From Gammaproteobacteria bacterium HGW-Gammaproteobacteria-15 (GTDB lineage: Bacteria > Pseudomonadota > Gammaproteobacteria > Enterobacterales > Alteromonadaceae), in assembly GCA_002840125.1 (NCBI GenBank), contig PGZF01000003.1, forward strand, positions 1-64,000: a DNA stretch of 64,000 bases, given 5' to 3'. This document shows, one piece after another, positions 56,257 through 64,000 of this stretch (its first letter is position 1; each line of letters opens with the position of its first letter). The position numbers and the translations under genes are program-made. Under the pieces are notes generated by a model. That model was given only the letters and a program-made list of their open reading frames with translations. It did not search any database and had not been told where the DNA came from.

Positions 56257-57741
56257 ATGATGTCAGCAGATACCCTGGTAGAGAGCCTCGCCGAACCTGT
56301 TGCAGCGGCGGCCGAAGCGGCCGCCGAAGTTATCACTATCGAACCTTCCATTATAAGTTTAATACCTCCTGTTGTGGTGCTGGCTATTGCTATCTGGCTG
56401 AAACGGCCGATATTGGCGCTGATCATGGGGGCAATTGCCGGTATGTTGCTGCTATCGCCCGCAGGCGCTTTAGGTAATATGGCCGACACCTCACTGCGGG
56501 TAATGCAGGACGAAACCATTGGCTGGTTAATTCTGGTTTGTGGTGGTTTTGGCTCACTTATCGCTTTGCTGGTGCACACTGGCGGGGCTTTTGCTTTTGG
56601 CCGCGCCGCGCAGCGCGTGGCTACCGGGCGTAAGTCTTCCATGCTGATGACCTGCTTTTTGGGTATCGTTATTTTTGTTGATGATTACTTAAATGCGCTG
56701 ACAGTGGGTGAAACCATGAAGCGTATTACCGACAAGTACAAAGTATCACGCGAAATGCTGGCCTATATTGTCGACTCTACCGCCGCCCCCATTTGTGTGC
56801 TTATTCCCATTTCCACCTGGGCGGTGTTCTTCGGTGGTTTGCTGGTAGCTAATGATGTAACACCGGCCGGCGACGCCAGCGGTATTCAAACCTATATTTC
56901 TGCCATTCCTTATATGTTGTACGCCTGGCTGGCGATGATGATGGTTATTCTGGTTATTATTGGCGTAGTACCGGTATTTGGCCCGATGAAAAAAGCCGAG
57001 CTGGCAGCACAGCAATCACTGATCGCGGCAGAAGATGCGCCTCATTCGGCCACTACCGCACAGGATACCCACTCAGCTGATGATTTTGCCGTGCAGTCGT
57101 TCGATGAAGAGTTTGAGCAAAGCAACCGCAATACCGGCAAGTTACATAACTTTTTGCTGCCAATGATTATGCTGGTTGGCTTTACCATCTGGTTTGAAAT
57201 TGACGTCTGGAAAGGCCTGTTAATGACCTTTCTGCTGACATTGCCACTGTATTTAGTGCAGCGGCTGATGAATATCTCGGAAATGATGGATGTAATGATC
57301 CATGGTTTTAAAACCATGTTGCCTGCCATTTGTACCGTTATCGCTGCTTTTGTTTTTAAAGATGTCTGCGATCAGTTAGGCCTGCCACAGTTTATTATTG
57401 ATAACCTGGCGCCTTATATGAGTGCCCAAATGCTACCGGCGCTGGTGTTTTTATCCATGGCGGTGCTGGCGTTTGCTACCGGTTCGTCCTGGGGTATTTT
57501 CGCCGTGTCTATTCCTATCGTTATGCCACTGGCGTTTGCGGTTGAAGCCAATATCCCACTGGTAATAGGTGCGCTGTTATCGGCCAGCTCATTCGGTAGC
57601 CAGGCCTGTTTTTACAGTGATTCTACCGTACTGGCAGCACAGGGTTCAGGCTGTAACCTGATGAGCCATGCTATCACGCAGTTCCCGTATGCCTTTACGG
57701 CAGCAGTACTGGCGTTCTTTGGCTTTATTGCACTGGCGTAA
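56257..57741 (+). CDS. NhaC-family sodium/proton antiporter or amino-acid transporter
   Basis: A 494-residue membrane protein with about 11-12 helices. NhaC superfamily patterns: CFLGIVIFVDDYLNALTVGETMKRITDKYKVSREMLAYIVDSTAAPICVLIPISTWAVF and the repeat half FATGSSWGIFAVSIPIVMPLAF ... SSFGSQACFYSDSTVLAAQGSGCN. An acidic loop of about 60 residues lies in the middle (EFEQSNRNTGKLHNF). NhaC relatives move Na+/H+ or amino acids (for example Met or Lys transporters); the substrate is open. The long leader with a terminator hairpin suggests control by attenuation. Confidence 0.85.
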   Translation: MMSADTLVESLAEPVAAAAEAAAEVITIEPSIISLIPPVVVLAIAIWLKRPILALIMGAIAGMLLLSPAGALGNMADTSLRVMQDETIGWLILVCGGFGSLIALLVHTGGAFAFGRAAQRVATGRKSSMLMTCFLGIVIFVDDYLNALTVGETMKRITDKYKVSREMLAYIVDSTAAPICVLIPISTWAVFFGGLLVANDVTPAGDASGIQTYISAIPYMLYAWLAMMMVILVIIGVVPVFGPMKKAELAAQQSLIAAEDAPHSATTAQDTHSADDFAVQSFDEEFEQSNRNTGKLHNFLLPMIMLVGFTIWFEIDVWKGLLMTFLLTLPLYLVQRLMNISEMMDVMIHGFKTMLPAICTVIAAFVFKDVCDQLGLPQFIIDNLAPYMSAQMLPALVFLSMAVLAFATGSSWGIFAVSIPIVMPLAFAVEANIPLVIGALLSASSFGSQACFYSDSTVLAAQGSGCNLMSHAITQFPYAFTAAVLAFFGFIALA

Positions 57742-57771
57742 CCGCCGGTTTAAGCTGCCTGTTTAATACGA

Positions 57772-57803
57772 GGCGCTGGCTGTAATGGCTCAGCGCCTTT
57801 TTT
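57772..57803 (+). terminator. Intrinsic terminator after the NhaC-family gene
   Basis: GGCGCTG (57772-57778) pairs with CAGCGCC (57791-57797), followed by TTTTTT. Confidence 0.9.
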
Positions 57804-57969
57804 ATCGCTGCTATGTTAAACTTGTGCCGCTTCAACAGTTTGTCACTTCAACACTTTTGTTACTTCAACACTTTGTCACTTTTTTACGCCTGACAAAATG
57901 CCCTGACACTGTTACCTTATATAACAATCCTCTATAACAACTTTATACAGCCTGTTTACCGGAGTTTTT

Positions 57970-58461
57970 ATGCTTACCATGCTGGCTAAAATTCTTAAAG
58001 TACTTAACTCACAAGCGTCACCCTGGCAAATTGGCTGGGCTATTGCGCTGGGCCTGTTTGCCGGCATACTGCCGCTGGGTTTACTGACATTACTTATCGT
58101 GCTTATTGTGTGTCTGCTAACCGTTAACCTGTCTACTTTTATTGTGGTGTGGGGGTTAACCGAAGGCTTAATGCTGCTGTTTGCCACACCGCTGGAAAAC
58201 CTGACCTGGCAATACGCGCAAAACGATACTCTGCTGCAAGTGTTGGCTAATACCGAAACCCTGCAACTGCTGCATTTACACCACACTCTGACACTGGGCG
58301 CTTTTGTACTGGGTGCAGTATTACTGCTGCCGGTAGCCTGGCTTAGCAAAGCGCTGGTTATGCAATACCGCACCCGCGTGATGAGCAGCGTGCAAAAATG
58401 GAAGCTCACCCAAATGTTAAAAGCCAGCAAGCTATTTGCGCTGTACGAAAAATTGAATTAA
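57970..58461 (+). CDS. TIGR03546 family membrane protein
   Basis: A 163-residue protein with three or four helices: SPWQIGWAIALGLFAGILPLGLLTLLIVLIVCLLTVNLSTFIVVWGLTEGLMLLF and TLTLGAFVLGAVLLLPVAWLSKALVMQYR. It matches TIGR03546, whose members are always next to TIGR03545 genes, as here (10 bp apart). The pair is probably one system at the envelope; function unknown. Confidence 0.85.
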   Translation: MLTMLAKILKVLNSQASPWQIGWAIALGLFAGILPLGLLTLLIVLIVCLLTVNLSTFIVVWGLTEGLMLLFATPLENLTWQYAQNDTLLQVLANTETLQLLHLHHTLTLGAFVLGAVLLLPVAWLSKALVMQYRTRVMSSVQKWKLTQMLKASKLFALYEKLN

Positions 58462-58471
58462 GGAGCAGGGC

Positions 58472-60229
58472 ATGATCCGTAAATCCGGTTGGTTAGTGTT
58501 TATTATTTTCTTTGCCGCTCTGCTGGCTTTGGTTTATTTGGTAGCTGGCCCTGCCATACGTCTGGGTATGGTATACAGCCTGGAAAAGGTTGTTGGTGCT
58601 GAGGTAAATATCAGCAAGGTATCGCTTGAATTGGCACCACTGGCGCTGCGTATTAATAATCTGCAAATAACTGATGCCGCAAAACCAACCCACAACAGTT
58701 TAAGTTTTGGCCATGCCCGCGCCGCATTGGAAGTGTGGCCGGCGCTGTTAGGCTATTACGTTATTGATGAGCTAACAGTAGATGGCCTGCAGTATGGTGC
58801 CGAGCGCAGCAGTGAAGGCAAGGTATACCGCGTGCCTGGCGTTGAGGGTGAAAAAGTTGATATTGCCCAGTTGCTACAGGTTGACCTGCCTGACGCCGAT
58901 GAGCTTATCGCCCGTGCTAACCTGCAAACGCCTGCCAAAGCTGAAGCACTTCAACAACTGGCGGCTACTGAGCAGCAGCAACTCAAAACGCTGCAAACCC
59001 AGCTGCCTACCAAAGACTCGCTGGCGCAGTATCAGGCCGATATTAAAGCCTTAACCGACAGTAAAGTTGCCAACGCTGCCGATTTAGCTGCTAAGGCGCA
59101 GCAGCTGCAACAACTAAAAGATAAACTTAACAGCGAAAAAGCCAAAGTAGAGCAGGTAAAGCAGCAATTAACGCACAGCAAAGAAAGCCTGCAGCGCGCG
59201 GTAGAAGAGCTAAAAGCCGCGAGCTTGGCCGATTACGCCAAAGTGCAGCAACTGGCTAACCTGAGCGATGGCGGCCTGGCTGGTATCAGCCAGATTTTAC
59301 TCGGTGATGTTTGGGGCGCGCGGGTAGCACAGTTACAAACGCTGTATGAGCTGGCTAAGCCTTATATACCAGAAGGCGGCATATCATCAGGGCAGGGTAG
59401 TGAAACCACCGAGCCGGAAGTGGTGTTACCAAACCGTATTTTGCCATTACCCGGCCAGCCTTATCCGGATTTCTGGGTAAAAACTGCCAGGGTAAACTGG
59501 CTGATTGGCGGCGGTGAGGCCACCATAGCGCTGCAGGATATTACCGCCCAGCATGCGCTGATCAATAGCGCCACCAAGTTCTCACTGGATGTAAAACAAC
59601 TGCCACAACTGGCCGCGTTTAACCTGAGCGGCGATTTTGCTGTGCTGCAGCAAATGGTCACTAACCTGAACTGGCAACTGGACGGCTTAAACCTGCAACC
59701 GCTTACCTTAGGCAAAGGTGATACTGCACTGGATCTGGCCGCCGGTTTAATTAGTTCCAGCGGTAAGTTAAACCTTACCGACAATCAAATCACCCAGCAA
59801 GCCAGCGTGGTATTAAACGCCGCTAACTTTAACAGCACCGGCAATAAGTACCTGCAGCAGCTGGCCAACTTGCTTAACCAGCAACAGCAAATTCCGCTTA
59901 ATATCGCTACCACCGGCCTTATCAGTGCGCCAGAGGTAAGTATCCGCTCGTCGTTAGACAAAATACTCGGCGATGCGCTGCTGGGCGAGGCCAAACAAAA
60001 AGTGGCGGCGTACCAAGCTGAGTTACAGGCTAAGCTAAACAGCCAGTTGCAAACCGGCCTGGCCGGCCAGCAGGACTGGGCCGCACTGTTAACACAGCAG
60101 GATGGTGAACTAGCCGACATCAGCGGCAGCATTGAAAATATGCTTAGCGCTAAAATGGCGGATGTAAAAGATCAGGCCAAAGATAAGTTAAAAGACAAGC
60201 TGCTGGATAAACTCGGCGGCGGTAATTAA
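58472..60229 (+). CDS. TIGR03545 family protein (AsmA-like, envelope)
   Basis: A 585-residue protein with one N-terminal helix (GWLVFIIFFAALLALVYLVAGPAI) and a long periplasmic part. The start (GMVYSLEKVVGAEVNISKVSLELAPLALRINNLQIT) resembles AsmA-type beta domains, followed by a Gln/Ala/Lys-rich coiled coil (about 150-250) and a second beta-rich part. Matches TIGR03545. It probably acts with the TIGR03546 protein just upstream in lipid or envelope homeostasis, inferred from AsmA likeness. Confidence 0.83.
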   Translation: MIRKSGWLVFIIFFAALLALVYLVAGPAIRLGMVYSLEKVVGAEVNISKVSLELAPLALRINNLQITDAAKPTHNSLSFGHARAALEVWPALLGYYVIDELTVDGLQYGAERSSEGKVYRVPGVEGEKVDIAQLLQVDLPDADELIARANLQTPAKAEALQQLAATEQQQLKTLQTQLPTKDSLAQYQADIKALTDSKVANAADLAAKAQQLQQLKDKLNSEKAKVEQVKQQLTHSKESLQRAVEELKAASLADYAKVQQLANLSDGGLAGISQILLGDVWGARVAQLQTLYELAKPYIPEGGISSGQGSETTEPEVVLPNRILPLPGQPYPDFWVKTARVNWLIGGGEATIALQDITAQHALINSATKFSLDVKQLPQLAAFNLSGDFAVLQQMVTNLNWQLDGLNLQPLTLGKGDTALDLAAGLISSSGKLNLTDNQITQQASVVLNAANFNSTGNKYLQQLANLLNQQQQIPLNIATTGLISAPEVSIRSSLDKILGDALLGEAKQKVAAYQAELQAKLNSQLQTGLAGQQDWAALLTQQDGELADISGSIENMLSAKMADVKDQAKDKLKDKLLDKLGGGN

Positions 60230-60250
60230 ACGCCACTGATTAAACGGCAC

Positions 60251-60281
60251 TACAGGCTGTAACTGGTTGTTACAGCCTGTA
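60251..60281 (+). terminator. Hairpin after the TIGR03545 gene, probable terminator
   Basis: Perfect 13-bp stem TACAGGCTGTAAC / GTTACAGCCTGTA with a 5-nt loop, followed by a weak T-rich tract (AGTCTTTATG). Confidence 0.7.
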
Positions 60282-60398
60282 AGTCTTTATGAATAGCGCC
60301 CCGCCTGGCGCAAAATTGCCCCCGCTTAACCTATCTGCATAGCTTTTTTCCTGCCTCAGGATAGATTTCTGCTACTTCAGTGCATGGAATTGCCCTAT

Positions 60399-63300
60399 AT
60401 GAATTTAACCCGCGCGGCATTAAAAAATCCGGCCAGTATTGTAGTGCTGGCTGTGCTTATCTTATTGTTTGGCGTGATCAGCTTGCTAAAGCTGCCAATC
60501 CAGATCACGCCCGACATTGAACAACCACAAATTTCTGTTTTTACCGGTTGGCGTTCGGCAGCGCCGCAGGAGGTTGAAGCGGTTATTATTGAGCCCATTG
60601 AAAACGCGATAAAAAATACCCGCGGGGTGGTTAAAGTTGAAACCAATATTCAACGTGGTTTTGGTTCTATTACGCTGACATTTGATGTTGGTGCCAATAT
60701 GCAACAGGCGACACTGGATGTTATTAACAACCTGAACCAGGCACCGGCACTGCCGCTTGATGCGCTTGAGCCTACTGTCGTAGCCGGTGGTGGCCAGAAT
60801 ACGCCGAATGCCGCATCACTGTTGATCCGGCCGTTACCGGGCAACAATGTGCGTGATGTTGCGCAATACCAGCAACTGATAGAAGACGTGGTTTACCCGC
60901 GGTTAAGCCGTATTCAGGGGGTGGGCCAGGTTAATTTAAACAGCCAGCGTCCGCGTGAGCTGCGTATTACCTTTGATCCACACCGCGCAGCCGCGCTGGG
61001 GCTGAATATCAATAATATGGCTGCGCAAATTCGTGCCGCTACCGATGCGTCTGGCGGCTTTGCCGATGTTGGCCGGCGCCAGTATACCGTGCGTTTTGCC
61101 GGCCAGTTTAACCCGGCATCACTGCTGGATATGATCATCAGCTACAGTGGCGAGCGGCCAATTTATCTGCGTGATGTGGCTACCGTAAAAACCGGTTTTA
61201 GCGACCGTACCGGCTTTACGCTACGCAATGGCGCCCATGCTTATTACATTACTATAGCGCGTAACAACGATGCCAATACGGTGGCGTTGCTTGACGACAT
61301 TAATCTGGCGCTGCGTGAACTGAACGAAGGGCCGTTGCTGGAAGCCGGCCTGGTAATGGATTTAAGCTTTGATGCTTCGGTGCACATACGTAATGCGCTG
61401 GCGCTGGTAAAAAGTAACCTGGGCTTAGGCGTGCTGCTGGCGCTGAGTTTACTGTGGTTATTTATGCGTGGCTGGCGCGCCACTGCCATTATTGCACTGA
61501 CGATTCCACTGTCGCTGGCTATTGCCCTGCTGGCGTTACAGCTGTTGGGGCGCAGCCTGAATGTTATTTCACTGGCGGGGCTGGCATTTGCTGTGGGCTT
61601 GGTGCTGGATGCGGCCATCATAGTGCAGGAAAATATTCTGCGGCTAAAAAGCGAAGGGTTGGACGACAAAAAGGCCGCCCTGCGTGGCGCGGCGCAGGTT
61701 AGTGGTGCTTTGCTGGCCTCTACGGCAACAACAGTCGCTATTTTTCTGCCCATTCTGTTTATGGCTGGCATTGAAGGCCAGCTGTTTTCTGATCTGGCGC
61801 TAACGTTATCGGTGGCGGTATGCAGCAGCTTTATTGCTGCTACTACCGTTATTCCGTTGGCCAGCCGCTATTGGCTGGGCCACAGTGTCAGCACCGACCC
61901 ATTTGCACAGTACTGGCAACGCTTAAGCCAGCTTATTATGCGCCTGACCGATAACAGCGTTAAGCGTGTAAGCTGGCTAACAGGGCTGGCGCTGGGATCA
62001 GTGCTGCTGACACTGCTACTGATGCCGCGCACTGACTTTATGCCAAGGGCGCCGACCGACGGCTTCTTTTATTCATTTAGCCTGCCGCCGGGCGGCAATA
62101 TTGATTTTCTCGAGCAGGAACTGGCCAACCGCGTGGTGCAGCGGCTGGAGCCACATTACAGCGGCGGCAAGTTACCGGGCATTAAAAGCTATAACTTTTA
62201 TACTTTTGGCCCCAATGCCAGTGGTGGTTTTGTTTACGCGGCCGACCCAACCCAGGTAGAGCAGTTAATGGACGTAGTACGTAACGACGTTTTTGCCGGT
62301 ATTCCCGATACCCAGGTATTTTTATTTCGCGGCTCAATGATTAACGTATCCGGCGGTGGCGATGGCCGCAGTGTAGAGCTGAACCTGCAAGGGCCGGATT
62401 TAACGGCCCTGCTGCAGGTAGCGCGTATTGGTGTGGCAGCGGTGCAGCAACACCTGCCCGGCGGCAGCGCCCAGCCGATACCCGCGCTTGACATGGCTGA
62501 GCCAGAACTGCAATTGTTGCCCAACGACAGAGCCATCAGCCAGGCAGGCCTGAACCGCGCCGATGTGGCTAACTATGTACGCTCTTTTACCAGTGGTTTA
62601 TTTGTCTCAGAGTATTTTGATGGCAATGACAGAATGGACGTTATTCTGCGCGCCCAGCAATGGCACACCCCAGAGCAACTGGCGGCTATGCCGCTGGTAA
62701 CACCGCGCGCAGGCGTGCAAACACTGGCAGATATGGCACAGATCCGCCAGACAGTCGGGCCATCGCAATTGCGGCGTATTGGCGGCAAACGTACTATCAG
62801 TTTAATTGTACGGCCACCGGAGGGAATGTCACTGGATGAAACCATGGAGCTGTTGCAGCAACACGTTATGCCAGCCATGCAGCGGGTATTGCCTGATGGC
62901 GCCAGCCTGCAGCTAAGCGGTAATGCCAGCCAGATGAATTCTGCCATTGACGAAATGTTGCTGAACTTCGCGCTGGCGCTGCTGATTTTGCTGTTATTAA
63001 TGACGGCACTGTTTAAATCATTGCGCGATGCACTGCTGGTGTTACTGGTTATGCCGCTGGCCATTGCCGGCGGTGTTATGGCATTGGCACTGGTAAACCT
63101 GTTTACGCCGCAGTCGCTGGATCTGCTAACAATGATTGGTTTTATTATTTTGCTTGGCCTGGTGGTAAATAATGCCATTTTACTGGTCGATCAAACCCGC
63201 AGCGGCGAACGTGAAGGCTTAACCCGGCCAGATGCCGTGCGCCAGGCCATTTTGCTGCGCGCCCGGCCAGTGTATATGAGCACGCTGACCAGTTTATTCG

Positions 63301-63497
63301 GTATGCTGCCGCTGATGTTAATCCCCGGCGTAGGCGCTGAGATTTATCGCGGCCTGGCTACGGTGATAGTGGGCGGTATGGCTATCAGCGCAATATTTAC
63401 CCTGATTTTACTACCCGCGGTGCTGCAAATGCAGCGGCCTAAGGTGGTTCAACCTGCAACTTTACCTGCTTCGGCTCAAGGATCTCATCATGCGTAA
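60399..63497 (+). CDS. RND-family efflux pump, inner membrane subunit
   Basis: A 1032-residue pump (start MNLTRAALKN; an ATG five codons earlier is also possible). TM1 (PASIVVLAVLILLFGVISLLKLPIQITPDIEQPQISV) and TM4 with AFAVGLVLDAAIIVQENI, holding the proton-path Asp, are typical of the AcrB/MexF-like group, not the heavy-metal group. It uses proton flow to export organic compounds, substrate unknown. The stop overlaps the next gene (membrane-fusion protein) by 8 nt. No TolC-like gene lies inside the window. Confidence 0.93.
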   Translation: MNLTRAALKNPASIVVLAVLILLFGVISLLKLPIQITPDIEQPQISVFTGWRSAAPQEVEAVIIEPIENAIKNTRGVVKVETNIQRGFGSITLTFDVGANMQQATLDVINNLNQAPALPLDALEPTVVAGGGQNTPNAASLLIRPLPGNNVRDVAQYQQLIEDVVYPRLSRIQGVGQVNLNSQRPRELRITFDPHRAAALGLNINNMAAQIRAATDASGGFADVGRRQYTVRFAGQFNPASLLDMIISYSGERPIYLRDVATVKTGFSDRTGFTLRNGAHAYYITIARNNDANTVALLDDINLALRELNEGPLLEAGLVMDLSFDASVHIRNALALVKSNLGLGVLLALSLLWLFMRGWRATAIIALTIPLSLAIALLALQLLGRSLNVISLAGLAFAVGLVLDAAIIVQENILRLKSEGLDDKKAALRGAAQVSGALLASTATTVAIFLPILFMAGIEGQLFSDLALTLSVAVCSSFIAATTVIPLASRYWLGHSVSTDPFAQYWQRLSQLIMRLTDNSVKRVSWLTGLALGSVLLTLLLMPRTDFMPRAPTDGFFYSFSLPPGGNIDFLEQELANRVVQRLEPHYSGGKLPGIKSYNFYTFGPNASGGFVYAADPTQVEQLMDVVRNDVFAGIPDTQVFLFRGSMINVSGGGDGRSVELNLQGPDLTALLQVARIGVAAVQQHLPGGSAQPIPALDMAEPELQLLPNDRAISQAGLNRADVANYVRSFTSGLFVSEYFDGNDRMDVILRAQQWHTPEQLAAMPLVTPRAGVQTLADMAQIRQTVGPSQLRRIGGKRTISLIVRPPEGMSLDETMELLQQHVMPAMQRVLPDGASLQLSGNASQMNSAIDEMLLNFALALLILLLLMTALFKSLRDALLVLLVMPLAIAGGVMALALVNLFTPQSLDLLTMIGFIILLGLVVNNAILLVDQTRSGEREGLTRPDAVRQAILLRARPVYMSTLTSLFGMLPLMLIPGVGAEIYRGLATVIVGGMAISAIFTLILLPAVLQMQRPKVVQPATLPASAQGSHHA

Positions 63498-64000
63498 GTC
63501 TATGCTGGTTATCACACTATGCTGCAGCTTTAGCCTGCTAGCACAAACTGCCGTGCCCACGCCAACAGCCACATCAGTACAATTAAGTGAAACCCGGTTA
63601 TCTTATGAAGTACCAACCATAGATGCAGCCGGCACCGTATACAGTATCAACAATACTGAAATAACCGCCGGTATTGATGGCAGGCTAAGTTGGGTTGCCG
63701 AAGCGGGTACCTTGGTGCAGGCCGGCGACTTGCTGGCGCAGTTAGACCCGGTGCCGCTGCAGTTGCAAAAAGCCGAACTGACGGCGCAGTGGCAACGCGC
63801 CAAATTGCAAACCGCTTATTTTCAGGCTGAATATCAGCGGTTACAGAATTTACAGCAAAGCCAGAGTGTTTCGCTGTTACAACTGGATAAAGCCCGCTCC
63901 GATTATCAGTTGGCTCAGGCCGATGCCGATATCATTGCTGCCCGTATTGCCCAGCTGGATGATCAGTTAAGCCGCACCCAGGTTACCGCGCCATTTGCCG
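63490..64000 (+). CDS. RND membrane-fusion protein, 5' part (runs off the window)
   Basis: The first 170 residues: signal peptide MRKSMLVITLCCSFSLLAQT, then beta and lipoyl halves (AAGTVYSINNTEITAGIDGRLSWVAEAGTLVQAGDLLAQLDPVPLQLQ) and a coiled-coil hairpin (LQKAELTAQWQRAKLQTAYFQAEYQRLQN) before the returning lipoyl strand QVTAPFA. It starts inside the end of the RND gene and is its periplasmic partner. The 3' part is outside the window. Confidence 0.9.
   Translation, partial: MRKSMLVITLCCSFSLLAQTAVPTPTATSVQLSETRLSYEVPTIDAAGTVYSINNTEITAGIDGRLSWVAEAGTLVQAGDLLAQLDPVPLQLQKAELTAQWQRAKLQTAYFQAEYQRLQNLQQSQSVSLLQLDKARSDYQLAQADADIIAARIAQLDDQLSRTQVTAPFA

Overview
The window reads as chromosomal DNA of a gammaproteobacterium, most likely an Alteromonadales member of the Alishewanella/Rheinheimera type. 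This is inferred from gene content, protein style and the rdd / lptG-lptF / pepA-holC-valS order; no database search was possible. The right 17 kb (about 46.7-64 kb) is ordinary core genome. The left 46.5 kb is almost entirely accessory DNA: metal resistance, insertion sequences, a replication-like module, an integrase module and a defence operon. It ends at a tRNA-Leu(CAA) locus beside lptG/lptF. The E. coli tRNA-Leu(CAA) gene leuX, a known integration hotspot, sits in the same neighbourhood.

Layout. 0.1-8.5 kb: a cation-resistance cluster with a truncated CDF exporter, a CadR/PbrR-type MerR regulator with a clear 19-bp-spaced operator-promoter, an HMA-CDF transporter, a His-rich periplasmic protein, CzcCBA and a DUF3703 protein. 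9.1-14.2 kb: a composite transposon with IS10-like ends and a perfect 9-bp target duplication. It carries uppP and a small lipoprotein; one IS arm is invaded by an IS5-family element and the other is internally deleted and invaded by an IS481 element. 14.2-21.7 kb: a copper operon (copA-copB-copC-copD, an NTF2-like protein, DUF411) divergent from copR-copS, with a cop box between. 21.7-28.1 kb: small unknown genes, an SRAP peptidase, a frameshifted gene, a MASE1 histidine kinase with a divergent NarL-type regulator, and an isolated flagellin with a sigma-28-like promoter. 28.3-30.5 kb: an AT-rich pair including a likely replication initiator. 30.6-35.6 kb: tyrosine recombinase, overlapping tandem-AAA ATPase, DUF6641, RadC-like, DUF2787, XRE and a stand-alone viroplasmin-like RNA:DNA-hybrid-binding domain protein.

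35.6-46.2 kb holds the most unusual system: one tightly packed minus-strand operon. In order of transcription it encodes a PD-(D/E)XK-like protein, HsdM, a small acidic protein, a second HsdM, HsdS, HsdR, a HEPN-like protein, an unknown protein with a winged-helix-like C-terminus, a retron non-coding RNA with a perfect 17-bp msd-type hairpin, and a retron reverse transcriptase. Genes from the first hsdM through the unknown protein overlap or nearly touch. This suggests that a two-methylase type I restriction system and a retron with a HEPN-like accessory pair are made from one transcript.

The core part encodes an RDD membrane protein, LptG and LptF (LPS export), leucyl aminopeptidase, DNA polymerase III chi, valyl-tRNA synthetase, a serine hydrolase, an NhaC-family antiporter with a long structured leader, a TIGR03546/TIGR03545 pair, and an RND pump followed by its membrane-fusion partner, which runs off the window.
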